Source: Paenibacillus sp. A3
GTDB taxonomy: Bacteria; Bacillota; Bacilli; Paenibacillales; NBRC-103111
Direction of reading: 5' to 3'
DNA length: 33,015 nt
Assembly: GCF_001399685.1 (NCBI RefSeq)
Contig: NZ_JTHN01000051.1
Coordinates: 1-33,015 of the forward strand
In this document: in pieces, positions 1-7,295 of the stretch
How the letters are laid out: every line of letters starts with the position of its first letter
Position numbering within the stretch: the first letter of the stretch is position 1
The notes under the pieces: model-generated
Seen by the model: only the letters and a program-made list of their open reading frames with translations
What the model was told of the DNA's origin: nothing
Databases searched by the model: none
Position numbers and translations under genes: made by a program

Positions 1-25
1 AGCGTGGCATGCCACGCTGCTTTTG
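1..25 (+). terminator. Palindrome at window edge, possible terminator
   Basis: Positions 1-18 form a perfect palindrome, AGCGTGGCA followed by TGCCACGCT, with four T residues at 21-24. This may be the terminator of a gene that lies left of the window, but the T tract is short. Positions 26-158 hold no gene and no convincing promoter. Confidence 0.4.
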
Positions 26-158
26 CATTCATCGGGCATTCGTCCAGTGACCGGCGGAAAACCTGAATGTATTTGAAACGAAACTCCCCTGTCTTACGTC
101 TACTAAGAAGAGAAGTCCAAATGATCTAGCAGAACTTGAGTCGCTGGCCTAAGGAGAA

Positions 159-863
159 ATGTCGATCATGCCGAATCACGAACCGCGCGTTTGCTTACTG
201 CTGCATGGATTTACCGGCGGACCGTTTGAGCTGGAGCCGCTTGCGGATTATTTGCGCCAACTGGGCTACGTTTGCGTGCTTCCTACACTCCCGGGGCATG
301 ACGCAGGACTGCGGATGATGCGCGGCGTTCAATGGCAGGACTGGCTGAATGCCGTTGCAGAAGAAGCGGACCGGCTAGGCCGGCAGTACGGCACGATCGA
401 TGTGGTCGGTTTTTCGATGGGCGGTCTGCTTTCCACTTATGTGGCTAACCGTTTTCCGGTCCGCCGTCTCGTGCTGCTTAACGCGGCGGTCATTTATGTG
501 AGTCCGGGAAAGTTCATCCGCAATTTGGCGCAGCGTGTACGCACTGGTCTGCGCGAGCCTTGGGAGCGTCCGAAAAGCGTACCGCTTTCGGCACCCGTTC
601 AGTTCATGAAGCTGGTCCGGTATGTGAAGCAGCAGGAGCTGCCGAGCATTTCCGTGCCGACACTCGTCGTCCAAGGGAAGCAGGATCAGGTCATTCACCC
701 CTATAGCGCCAGGTATATATATAACCGGCTCCGGGGCGAGAAAGAGCTGCTCTATATGCCGCATTCCCGTCATATGATTTGCTTGGAGCCTGAAGCTCCG
801 CAGCTATTCGCGGCTGTTGCGCGCTTTTTGGAATCATCGAATGAACAGCATAGGGGAGTTTGA
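159..863 (+). CDS. Alpha/beta hydrolase, carboxylesterase-like
   Basis: A 234-residue alpha/beta hydrolase of the small carboxylesterase (Est30-like) type that probably cleaves small esters in the cytoplasm; the substrate is unknown. Seen: the oxyanion-hole region LLHGFTGGPFELEPLA near residues 14-29, the nucleophile elbow GFSMGG near residue 87 (Ser as nucleophile), a late Asp in VVQGKQDQVIHP and a late His in MPHSRHMI, which complete the Ser-Asp-His triad. There is no signal peptide. The start is ambiguous. AAGGAG at 151-156 is only 2 nt from the ATG at 159 and 11 nt from the in-frame ATG at 168, so the protein may start MPNHEPRV. The gene ends one base before the next start, so the two are probably cotranscribed. 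Confidence 0.85.
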   Translation: MSIMPNHEPRVCLLLHGFTGGPFELEPLADYLRQLGYVCVLPTLPGHDAGLRMMRGVQWQDWLNAVAEEADRLGRQYGTIDVVGFSMGGLLSTYVANRFPVRRLVLLNAAVIYVSPGKFIRNLAQRVRTGLREPWERPKSVPLSAPVQFMKLVRYVKQQELPSISVPTLVVQGKQDQVIHPYSARYIYNRLRGEKELLYMPHSRHMICLEPEAPQLFAAVARFLESSNEQHRGV

Positions 864-864
864 G

Positions 865-1254
865 TTGAAAGCTATAGGGTTCAATCATGTGACAATTCGC
901 GTATCGAATTTGCCCAAATCGTTGTTATTTTACGAATCTTTGCTGGGGATGAAGCTCGTTCATCGCGGCCGTCTCGACGTTTATTTGGAATGGGGAAGTG
1001 CATGGGTATGTTTGATCGAACGAAGCTGCGAGTCTTCGGAGAAGCCGGGTTATGGTGTTGACCATATTGCATTTTCCATAGCGGAAGAAGATTTCCATGA
1101 CGCAGCGTGTAAGCTGCAGCAGGCGGGCATTCCCATCGTCAGGGGGCCGCTGGAGCGGGGAGGCGGGGACAGCATCAACTTTCTCGATCCGGACGGCACC
1201 GAGCTGGAGCTGTTTACCGGCAGTTTAGCGGAACGTATGAAGGGGTGGTCTTGA
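865..1254 (+). CDS. Fos-like VOC (glyoxalase fold) metalloenzyme
   Basis: A 129-residue vicinal oxygen chelate protein most like the fosfomycin thiol transferases FosA/FosB. I place the start at TTG 865: AGGGGAG at 852-858 is 6 nt upstream and the codon follows the previous stop directly. The ATG at 817 would lie deep inside the upstream gene. Seen: predicted metal ligands His8 (FNHVT), His67 (VDHIAF) and Glu115 (ELELF), the block GGDSINFLDPDGTELEL, and Tyr40 and Trp47 at the places of FosA Tyr39 and Trp46. By eye, the FosA substrate residues Lys90 and Tyr100 are replaced by Pro95 and Asn105, and the His after the metal Glu is Phe. It may act on another epoxide or thiol substrate, or not be an enzyme of this type at all. 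The fold call is firm; fosfomycin resistance is only a possibility. Confidence 0.8.
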   Translation: MKAIGFNHVTIRVSNLPKSLLFYESLLGMKLVHRGRLDVYLEWGSAWVCLIERSCESSEKPGYGVDHIAFSIAEEDFHDAACKLQQAGIPIVRGPLERGGGDSINFLDPDGTELELFTGSLAERMKGWS

Positions 1255-1910
1255 TGGCTGGGGTGAACCGCGTAAAGCCGATTGCATTTGGGCTTCGCCG
1301 TACCGTTAGCAAGCTGTTCCGATTCATGCTCGTCTTGAGCGCTGTGGCGCTTTTGTGGGTCGGCTTCATTCAATGGCGGATGGCCACTCTGCCAGACGAG
1401 AAACTGCCGGTGCATGACGTTGGAATCGTGCTGGGAGCGGCCTTATGGCAAACGACGCCGAGTCCGGCGTTAAAGGAACGGCTGGACCGTGCGGTCGAGC
1501 TGTACCAAGCCGGTGTTATCCCTCGCATCATCGTGTCCGGCGGCTACGACCGTGCGGATTCGCTGCTGACGGAGGCGGAGGGGATGCGCAACTACCTGGT
1601 GGAGAAAGGTGTGCCGAGCGAAGCCATTTATTTGGAAAACGAAGCGCGCAGCACGCTGCAAAACATGTTGTTCAGCCAAACGATCATGCGGGAACACGGC
1701 TGGACTTCGGCGGTTATCGTCACTCACCGCTATCATGCGGTGCGTGCGCTCGATATGGCGCGATTCCTGGGCTACGATTCCCCTTCCGTATCGCCGATGG
1801 AATCCAGTGTGCTGACAATGGTTTGGCACAAGAGCAGGGAAACGCTCGCGTTGACGAAATGGCAGTGGGACAAGATGCGGTCTGTCTTCGGATACCGGCC
1901 GGTCACCTGA
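1254..1910 (+). CDS. YdcF/SanA-like DUF218 membrane-anchored protein
   Basis: A 218-residue protein of the DUF218 (YdcF/SanA/ElyC-like) family, linked in other bacteria to envelope integrity, with no settled reaction. Seen: a basic N-terminus, one membrane segment near residues 21-40 (MLVLSAVALLWVGFI), then the family block DVGIVLGAALW, the loop RLDRAVELYQAG with IIVSGG, TEAEGMRNYLVEKGVP, and VIVTHRYHAVRA near the end. The catalytic-like domain is predicted to face outside. The start is ATG 1254, because AAGGGGTGG at 1240-1248 is 5 nt upstream; the GTG at 1245 lies inside that ribosome site. The ATG overlaps the stop of the VOC gene (TTGATG junction), which implies translational coupling. Confidence 0.82.
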   Translation: MAGVNRVKPIAFGLRRTVSKLFRFMLVLSAVALLWVGFIQWRMATLPDEKLPVHDVGIVLGAALWQTTPSPALKERLDRAVELYQAGVIPRIIVSGGYDRADSLLTEAEGMRNYLVEKGVPSEAIYLENEARSTLQNMLFSQTIMREHGWTSAVIVTHRYHAVRALDMARFLGYDSPSVSPMESSVLTMVWHKSRETLALTKWQWDKMRSVFGYRPVT

Positions 1911-1939
1911 GTCTTGCGGGTAACGTAAGGCGGAAGCGG

Positions 1940-1968
1940 TTTATTTTCCGGGGACAAGCTGGTATAAT
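1940..1968 (+). promoter_or_regulatory. Promoter of tatA, extended -10
   Basis: TATAAT at 1963-1968 is preceded by TGG, an extended -10. The -35 candidate TTTATT at 1940-1945 is weak but lies 17 bp upstream. It is placed 38 bp before the tatA start. Confidence 0.65.
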
Positions 1969-2005
1969 GTAGGTACGATCTCCAGGTGCGAAGGAGTTGA
2001 TTGCA

Positions 2006-2200
2006 TTGCCTTTCGGAAACATCGGTATCGGAGGACTTCTTCTGATTGTCATCGTGCTGCTGCTGCTTTTCGGTCCGTCCAAGCTTCCGGAGCTCGGAAG
2101 AGCCTTCGGTCGGACGCTCAGTGAATTCAAGGAATCGACCCGCGGACTCGTGTCCGGGGATAAAGACGATAACAAGCCGCAGGACGATAAGAAAGCCTGA
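2006..2200 (+). CDS. tatA: Sec-independent translocase protein TatA
   Basis: A 64-residue TatA-family subunit, which forms the pore-like oligomer of the twin-arginine export system at the cytoplasmic membrane. Seen: a short N-terminal membrane helix ([15 protein letters not shown]), the hinge [14 protein letters not shown], the amphipathic helix [13 protein letters not shown], and a charged tail rich in Asp and Lys. I choose TTG 2006, giving [10 protein letters not shown], because AAGGAG at 1991-1996 sits 9 nt upstream; the TTG at 1997 touches that site. It has its own promoter and terminator and no tatC beside it, so the TatC partner must be encoded elsewhere. Confidence 0.93.
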   Translation: MPFGNIGIGGLLLIVIVLLLLFGPSKLPELGRAFGRTLSEFKESTRGLVSGDKDDNKPQDDKKA

Positions 2201-2211
2201 GTGCCGGCGCA

Positions 2212-2261
2212 AACTCCCTCTACCATATGCTCGTTCTGAGCTTAGAATAGAGGGAGTTTTT
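2212..2261 (+). terminator. Terminator of tatA
   Basis: The arms AACTCCCTCTA (2212-2222) and TAGAGGGAGTT (2248-2258) pair perfectly, and the T run extends to 2261. On the minus strand only three T residues follow, so it is a weak stop for the converging GNAT gene. Confidence 0.88.
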
Positions 2262-2278
2262 CGTAGTCCATTTTGCGG

Positions 2279-3070
2279 CTAAAGGTTGTCCATAGGCTTC
2301 ATACGATAATGATAGGCGAAAAGCTTCTCATAGCCTGCTCCCGAATAAAGCCGGATGGCCGGGGCATTATCCGCGATCACCTGTAAATATAAGCGGTCTG
2401 CTCCTTGATCCCGGCTCCAACACGCCAACTCGTGAACGATGCGCTTGCCGATGCCTTGACCGCGGCGGTGCGGATGTACGACGATATTTAGGAAGCCGGA
2501 CCATCCGTCTTCAGCGACGGCCGTTCCCGTCCCGACGCATTGGTCACGGTCCATAATGCTTACATAGGCGGTCGGCGCCTCGATTCGGGAGAAGAGGTTA
2601 GCGTAAAACTCCAAGAGCTCGGGGGCGAAGCCTTCCAGTGCCAAAAATTGGCCCAGCCAAGAGGCGTCATGCGACGGTTGGACAACGGCGCGCAGTGAAT
2701 TTCCGTACACGGGCTCCGTCCGCCGTATCGCTTGACCAACGTCCGTCGTCATCATGAAGCAAGGCACTTCGTTTACATATCCCCGGCGCTCGAGGTATTC
2801 GTCCAACCCAGAGGGCGAAGCTTCGCTGATATGAAAGCGCGGAGTCAAGCGATGGCTCATATAGAACGCTTCCACATCGGCGATCGCCATTTCATTTTCG
2901 GTCCACTGCTCGCTGCCGTCAATGGTCCATACACTGTTCGCACGCTTCGTCACTCCATCGGATGCCCGAAGAATCCAGCCTTCGCAAGGCTGCTCCAATT
3001 GAGCCGGCCATGTCCGCAAAGCCAATCGTTCAAGGAGGCGGAACATCGATCGATCTTGTAGTGCTTTCAT
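2279..3070 (-). CDS. GNAT family N-acetyltransferase
   Basis: A 263-residue GNAT protein, longer than a single GNAT fold. The C-terminal half carries the acetyl-CoA motif: LNIVVHPHRRGQGIGKRIV (Q/RxxGxG/A type) near residues 193-211, then NAPAIRLYSGAGYEKL near 239-254. The N-terminal 120 residues look like a degenerate second domain, as in two-domain acetyltransferases. The substrate cannot be read from the sequence. AGGAGG at 3082-3087 is 11 nt before the ATG at 3070, a slightly long spacing, and no better start is visible. It stands alone on the minus strand with its own promoter. Confidence 0.85.
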   Translation of the reverse strand: MKALQDRSMFRLLERLALRTWPAQLEQPCEGWILRASDGVTKRANSVWTIDGSEQWTENEMAIADVEAFYMSHRLTPRFHISEASPSGLDEYLERRGYVNEVPCFMMTTDVGQAIRRTEPVYGNSLRAVVQPSHDASWLGQFLALEGFAPELLEFYANLFSRIEAPTAYVSIMDRDQCVGTGTAVAEDGWSGFLNIVVHPHRRGQGIGKRIVHELACWSRDQGADRLYLQVIADNAPAIRLYSGAGYEKLFAYHYRMKPMDNL

Positions 3071-3107
3071 TTGTTCGAAGGCCTCCTTTTGAAAGAGTTT
3101 TATTATG

Positions 3108-3136
3108 AATATACATATCTATGAATAAAAATTCAA
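3108..3136 (-). promoter_or_regulatory. Promoter of the minus-strand GNAT gene
   Basis: Read on the minus strand: TTGAAT (-35, 3136-3131), a 17-bp spacer, then TATATT (-10, 3113-3108), about 38 bp before the start codon. Confidence 0.6.
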
Positions 3137-3411
3137 CCCTTTTATTTTTTTGCGCAGGGAAAAGAAAGGGGCAGGACGATGATTAAATTTGAATCGTTCC
3201 GGGAGATGTAACGCATACATGGAAGCGAGCTGACTCTGGAGGTGTGGGGAGCCTGTATCAGAACGGGGGCCGGGGGTTAAACGACCGCTCCTCGGATCGT
3301 CAGCAGCGGACTTGACTGGCTGCAAATGCCGTAGTACAACATTAGTTTGCTTCGGGCAGTTATAAATTTTCCTCCGGCCGACTATTAATTAGGGTAGGGG
3401 AAGGTGATGAA
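3137..3411 (+). promoter_or_regulatory. Leader region of spoVK with a candidate promoter
   Basis: This 275-bp stretch has no supported gene; a minus-strand reading frame here has no ribosome site. A sigma-A-like promoter is possible: TTGACT at 3312-3317, 17 bp, TACAAC at 3335-3340. I looked for a sigma-E type promoter (CATA with ACAAT), as expected for a sporulation gene, and found nothing convincing. The AAGGTGATGA at 3401-3410 is the ribosome site of spoVK. Confidence 0.4.
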
Positions 3412-4392
3412 ATGACTCCAGAGACAAACAGGCTCATTACGACGAGAGACCGACAAATCAACGTTGTTTTTAAGTCAACTTCTCCTGAGCCGCTTTCCGT
3501 GCAGGAAAAAGTTGATTCAAAAGACGTCATGCAAGCCATGGAAGCATTTTCGGATATCTACAAAGAACTGGACAAGATGATCGGCTTAGACGAGATTAAA
3601 GAGCTTGTTTTTCAAATTTATGCGATTTTGCAAATCAAGCAATTTCGCTCTCAAGAGGGGCTCCAGGTTAGCTCCAACGTATATCACATGATCTTCAAAG
3701 GCAACCCCGGTACGGGAAAGACAAGTGTAGCCAGAATTATCGGGAAGCTGTTCAGATCCATGGGGCTGCTCTCCAAAGGACATCTGATTGAAGTGGAAAG
3801 AGCGGATTTGGTTGGCGAATACATCGGCCATACTGCCCTGAAGACGAGAGAAATGGTCAAAAAAGCGCTCGGTGGCATCTTGTTCATTGATGAGGCATAC
3901 AGCCTGGCTCGAGGCGGAGATAAAGACTTTGGCAAAGAAAGCATCGATTGTTTAGTAAAATCCATGGAGGATCACAAGAACGATTTTATTCTTATTTTGG
4001 CCGGTTACCCTAAAGAGATTGAGGATTTTTTAAAGACGAATCCCGGGCTGCCTTCCCGTTTTCCGATTCAGGTTAATTTTCCCGACTATACGATAGACCA
4101 ATTGATCGAGATCGCGAAGCAAATGGCGGCGGAACGGGAGTATGTTATTCTTCCCGAGGCCATTCATAAGATTAAGAACCACTTGATGCAAGAAAAGTTA
4201 TTGAATCTGAATTTCAGCAATGCCCGCCACATTAGGAATCTGATCGAAAAAGCAATCCGATTTCAGGCTGTAAGGCTGGTTCGAAGAGCAAGAAAACTGA
4301 CAAAGCAGGACCTGCTAAATTTGACGCATGAGGATTTTTATATTCATGGCAAAACAGAGGAAGATTCCTATTTTAACCTGAAACCATCGTAG
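3412..4392 (+). CDS. spoVK: Stage V sporulation protein K, AAA ATPase
   Basis: A 326-residue AAA+ ATPase of the SpoVK/CbbX group, needed for late spore maturation in B. subtilis; the mechanism is not settled. Seen: Walker A GNPGTGKT at 97-104, Walker B ILFIDEA at 156-162, the sensor region FILILAGYPKE, and the arginine-bearing NPGLPSRFP. Pore-like residues ADLVGEYIGHTA lie near 131-142. The length matches the family (B. subtilis about 322). AAGGTGATGA sits just before the ATG. In B. subtilis spoVK lies directly upstream of hflX, ynbB and glnRA; here the same order holds, but about 1.6 kb of extra DNA separates it from hflX. The gene is more AT-rich than those around it. Confidence 0.92.
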   Translation: MTPETNRLITTRDRQINVVFKSTSPEPLSVQEKVDSKDVMQAMEAFSDIYKELDKMIGLDEIKELVFQIYAILQIKQFRSQEGLQVSSNVYHMIFKGNPGTGKTSVARIIGKLFRSMGLLSKGHLIEVERADLVGEYIGHTALKTREMVKKALGGILFIDEAYSLARGGDKDFGKESIDCLVKSMEDHKNDFILILAGYPKEIEDFLKTNPGLPSRFPIQVNFPDYTIDQLIEIAKQMAAEREYVILPEAIHKIKNHLMQEKLLNLNFSNARHIRNLIEKAIRFQAVRLVRRARKLTKQDLLNLTHEDFYIHGKTEEDSYFNLKPS

Positions 4393-4421
4393 CGGAATTG
4401 CTGCGCTTTTAAAGCAAAGGT

Positions 4422-4443
4422 GAGGCATCATGCCTCTTTTTTT
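4422..4443 (+). terminator. Terminator of spoVK
   Basis: GAGGCA (4422-4427) pairs with TGCCTC (4431-4436) across a 3-nt loop, followed by seven T residues. Confidence 0.85.
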
Positions 4444-4516
4444 GTGCTGCAAAGGGACAAGCACTCCGATGAGGCTAAGGCTGAAGCGGTTTGTCTGTGC
4501 TTTGCTTTTGTTTGTA

Positions 4517-4525
4517 TGGTAAAAT
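4517..4525 (+). promoter_or_regulatory. Candidate extended -10 promoter of the GNAT gene
   Basis: TGGTAAAAT is an extended -10. No good -35 is seen at the right distance. It lies 110 bp before the GTG start, within the 4444-4634 intergenic stretch, which holds nothing else I can support. Confidence 0.35.
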
Positions 4526-4634
4526 CGGGTTGATTCTTTTGAATAGTGCAAATTTATTTTGATTTGGATGAGAAAGTTTACATTTTGGATGCTGTTTTAG
4601 TAAAGTGAAATTCGCTAAGGAGGAAGACGAAGGC

Positions 4635-5219
4635 GTGGGAAAACAAGGAGTAGTCAAAATTTTGGAAGGAAAACATATTTACTTGCGGCCTATCGAAATG
4701 GATGATCTGGATGATTATTATGCTTACTTGTCCGATCCGACAACGAGCAGGTTCACGGGGACGCAGAAAGTGTTTTCTAGACAAACGGCAGCCGGTTGGA
4801 TTGAAAATATCTCAAAACCTGATTCAAGCCGTGTGGACCTCATGATTATTTCCCAAGCGACAGATCGTCTTGTGGGAGAAGTAGTGCTGAATGACATCGA
4901 GCCGATAAACCGGAGTGCGAATATCCGGATTGCCATAGCGGGCCAAGCAAATCAAGGGAAAGGCTACGGCACGGAAGCGATGCTTCTCATGCTTCACCAT
5001 GCTTTCGGAACAATGAATTTGCATAGGGTTGAACTGAGTGTCTACGCTTTTAACGACAGAGCGATTCATGTCTACGAGAAGCTGGGCTTCAAAAGAGAAG
5101 GAATTCAAAGGGATTGCTTATATTGGAATCATCAATATCACGATGCGATAATAATGAGCGTATTGGAGCATGAATTTCGGGAGCTGCATATGCCGAATCG
5201 ATTTAACGACGGAGTCTAA
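4635..5219 (+). CDS. RimJ/RimL-type GNAT acetyltransferase
   Basis: A 194-residue acetyltransferase of the RimJ/RimL/SpeG-like GNAT branch, which modifies N-terminal or side-chain amines with acetyl-CoA; the substrate is not readable. Seen: the opening GKHIYLRPIEMDDLDDYY, the acetyl-CoA loop GQANQGKGYGTEA, then LHRVELSVYAFNDRAIHVYEKLGFKREG, the usual motif B ending. I place the start at GTG 4635 because AAGGAGG at 4617-4623 lies 11 nt upstream; the GTG at 4605 has no ribosome site and would include it. It lies in the AT-rich island, between the spoVK terminator and a small gene that follows by 27 bp, probably in one transcript. Confidence 0.87.
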   Translation: MGKQGVVKILEGKHIYLRPIEMDDLDDYYAYLSDPTTSRFTGTQKVFSRQTAAGWIENISKPDSSRVDLMIISQATDRLVGEVVLNDIEPINRSANIRIAIAGQANQGKGYGTEAMLLMLHHAFGTMNLHRVELSVYAFNDRAIHVYEKLGFKREGIQRDCLYWNHQYHDAIIMSVLEHEFRELHMPNRFNDGV

Positions 5220-5246
5220 TTTATTACAGCCTTGGAGGTTTGGCTC

Positions 5247-5408
5247 ATGAGATCCGAAGATCAGATTAAGCGAATGATAATTCAATTGGAACAAATGGTA
5301 CAAAGATTAGACGAAGCGCACAACGAAAATGAAATAAACGAAATTAAAGCGAAGATTGAAATTTTGGAATGGGTGTTGGATGCGCCTATTGGTAAGTATC
5401 ATGCATAA
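5247..5408 (+). CDS. Small helical protein, 53 residues
   Basis: Not recognised. ATG 5247 has GGAGG at 5234-5238, 8 nt upstream, an ideal spacing. The frame reads MRSEDQIKRMIIQLEQMVQR and on to GKYHA, ending in TAA. Hydrophobic residues recur at heptad-like spacing (I, L, M, V, L, then I, I, I, L, W, V, L), so two amphipathic helices or a helical hairpin are likely. There is no Cys, no signal and no membrane segment. It follows the GNAT gene by 27 bp and may share its transcript. The function is unknown, but the ribosome site and codon use make a real gene likely. Confidence 0.7.
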   Translation: MRSEDQIKRMIIQLEQMVQRLDEAHNENEINEIKAKIEILEWVLDAPIGKYHA

Positions 5409-5690
5409 CTCGGAGAATCATCATGGAGAGCTATTTTACAATAGCGATAAATCCAATTCATAACCTTAACATAAACAATATTTAAATATAGCGAATTAGA
5501 TATACGAAGAGGTTAGATCAAGAGGCGAATATAACAGCTGACGCTGCGCTTATCGCTGAGTATTATCGTAGGGTCGGATTAGCATCCACCATCATGAGCT
5601 GGTAGGAGGTTTTGGCGCGTTTTCGCGCTGCATTTTTGCCAGCAGGAGAGTCACCGGGTATAAAACCCAATAAAGATCATTAGAATTAAA
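5409..5690. other. AT-rich intergenic stretch, probable decayed DNA
   Basis: No intact gene. A short open stretch at about 5524-5604 (reading EANITADAALIAEYYRRVGL, then a stop) looks protein-like but has no start or ribosome site, and I do not recognise it. GCGCG-TTTT-CGCGC at 5615-5628 with T residues at 5633-5637 is a weak hairpin. The stretch reads as the remains of something larger. Confidence 0.45.
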
Positions 5691-5972
5691 ATGAAAGAGA
5701 TGGTAAGCAAACTTAAACAGGGCTGTTCGCTTTTTGAGAAGAATATTGTTCAAGTATTTATAGAAAAAGTTTTATTCCTTGAAGATGAAATTAAAATTGT
5801 ATTAAAATTTGGAGGTCGAGAGGAAGAAGTCGACAAGGGGATGCGCAAGCATGCGGTGCGTCTCCTTGAACAGTCCGATCCCCAGCCCTCAAGGCAGGAA
5901 CTCAAGACGATCCGGCCGGAGGATGTGAGGCTGGAGCGCAAAACCCCAAAGGAGATAATTAAACTTATATGA
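5691..5972 (+). pseudogene. Remnant of a serine recombinase C-terminus
   Basis: An open frame of 93 codons with no ribosome site before its ATG. Its first part, SLFEKNIVQVFIEKVLFLED followed by EIKIVLKFG, resembles the extreme C-terminus of large serine recombinases, where a phrase like VxxFIEKVxxxxDxIxIxxKFG precedes the stop. The catalytic domain, with its Ser, is missing, as is the zinc and coiled-coil region. Base composition changes sharply near 5830: AT-rich before, GC-rich after. So the last 45 codons are probably ancestral leader DNA of hflX read by chance in frame. An excised or decayed mobile element is the simplest reading. The family call is by eye only. Confidence 0.45.
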
Positions 5973-7294
5973 AAAAAACGATTCACGAAGTAACGGGAGA
6001 AATTCAAGATCGCGCGGTGCTGGTCAGTCTGGTCACGCCGCAGCTTAAAAAACAAGAACTGTATGATCCGGAACATTCACTCGCAGAGCTAATCAGCTTG
6101 GCCGAGACCGCTCAGGTCGAGGTGCTCGGCACGCTGACGCAAAATAAGGAGTATACGGATTTCAAATGGTTCATCGGCAAAGGCAAAGCCGAAGAGCTGA
6201 AAGCGATGCTGGAGCAGACCGGCGGCAATACCGCCATCTTCGACCAGGAGCTGTCCGGTGCACAGGTACGCAATCTCGAGCAGTTTTTGGATGTCAAAAT
6301 TATCGACCGGACGCAGCTCATCCTGGATATTTTCGCGCAGCGGGCGAAGACGCGGGAAGGGATCATTCAAGTCGAGCTTGCCCAGCTTAGCTATTTGCTG
6401 CCGAGGCTGTATGGGCAAGGAAAAAACTTGTCCCGTCTCGGAGGAGGTATCGGGACGCGGGGGCCCGGGGAAACGAAGCTGGAGACAGACCGCCGACATA
6501 TCCGCGAGCGAATCTCGGAGCTGAAGCGGCAGTTGCAAGAAGTGGTTAGGCACCGCAGCCTTCACCGGGAGCGCCGCAAAAAGACCGGTGTGTTCCAAGT
6601 GGCGCTGGTCGGTTATACGAACGCCGGAAAATCCACTTTGCTGCGGCAATTGACTCATGCCGACGTTTATGTCGAGAACCAGCTGTTTGCGACCCTCGAC
6701 CCGACGTCGCGCTCGCTTGAGCTGCCGGGAGGCATGGAGATCGTCGTCACAGATACGGTCGGATTTATTCAAAATCTGCCCCACGATCTGATCGCGGCTT
6801 TCCGGGCGACGCTGGAGGAGGCTTGCGAGGCGGATCTGATTCTCCATGTTGTCGACAGCTCGTCCGAGATGATGGCCGCGCAGATGAAGGTCGTCGATCA
6901 AGTGCTGGAAGAACTGGGGGCACACGGCAAAGAACGCGTGACGCTGTTTAACAAAATCGACCTCTGTTCCCCCGAGCAGAAAGAGCTGCTGACGACCGAC
7001 GGGCCGTTTGTCCGTATCTCGGCTTACAGAGAAGAAGACTTAAAGCTCCTCGTCGAGCTGATCGAATCCCGGTTCATGGGCGCAAGCCGAACCTACCGCA
7101 TACCGGCGGACAAAGGCGATCTGATCTCGCTCGTTTATCGCGTGGGCGAGGTGCTGGAAAATGAAGTGGATGGGGAAGACATGCGGTTCAAGGTCCGGGT
7201 GAACAACAAAGAATACGACAAAATCGGTTACCTGCTCGCCGCTTACGATGAAGCGCGCCCAACGCAAGAGGAACCCAAGGGAGAGACACTGTAG
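5969..7294 (+). CDS. hflX: Ribosome-associated GTPase HflX
   Basis: A 441-residue HflX GTPase, which binds the 50S subunit and helps split or rescue stalled ribosomes under stress. Seen: the N-terminal HflX domain (residues 1-200) with the glycine-rich GKNLSRLGGGIGTRGPGETK at 151-170, then the GTPase domain with G1 GYTNAGKST at 215-223, the switch phrase DPTSR, G3 DTVGF, and G4 NKID, and a short C-terminal domain. The length fits the family. AAAGGAGAT at 5948-5956 is 12 nt before the ATG, a little long, but an in-frame stop at 5960 excludes earlier starts. It is followed after 1 nt by the ynbB-like gene, so the two are cotranscribed. Confidence 0.95.
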   Translation: MKKTIHEVTGEIQDRAVLVSLVTPQLKKQELYDPEHSLAELISLAETAQVEVLGTLTQNKEYTDFKWFIGKGKAEELKAMLEQTGGNTAIFDQELSGAQVRNLEQFLDVKIIDRTQLILDIFAQRAKTREGIIQVELAQLSYLLPRLYGQGKNLSRLGGGIGTRGPGETKLETDRRHIRERISELKRQLQEVVRHRSLHRERRKKTGVFQVALVGYTNAGKSTLLRQLTHADVYVENQLFATLDPTSRSLELPGGMEIVVTDTVGFIQNLPHDLIAAFRATLEEACEADLILHVVDSSSEMMAAQMKVVDQVLEELGAHGKERVTLFNKIDLCSPEQKELLTTDGPFVRISAYREEDLKLLVELIESRFMGASRTYRIPADKGDLISLVYRVGEVLENEVDGEDMRFKVRVNNKEYDKIGYLLAAYDEARPTQEEPKGETL

Positions 7295-7295
7295 G

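Noticed and set aside
3205..3225. CATACAT as a sigma-E -10 for spoVK
   Set aside because: No matching -35 at 14-15 bp, and it would give a leader of about 200 bases.
3119..3325. Minus-strand frame of 68 codons upstream of spoVK
   Set aside because: No ribosome site and no protein-like pattern; it overlaps a promoter on each strand.
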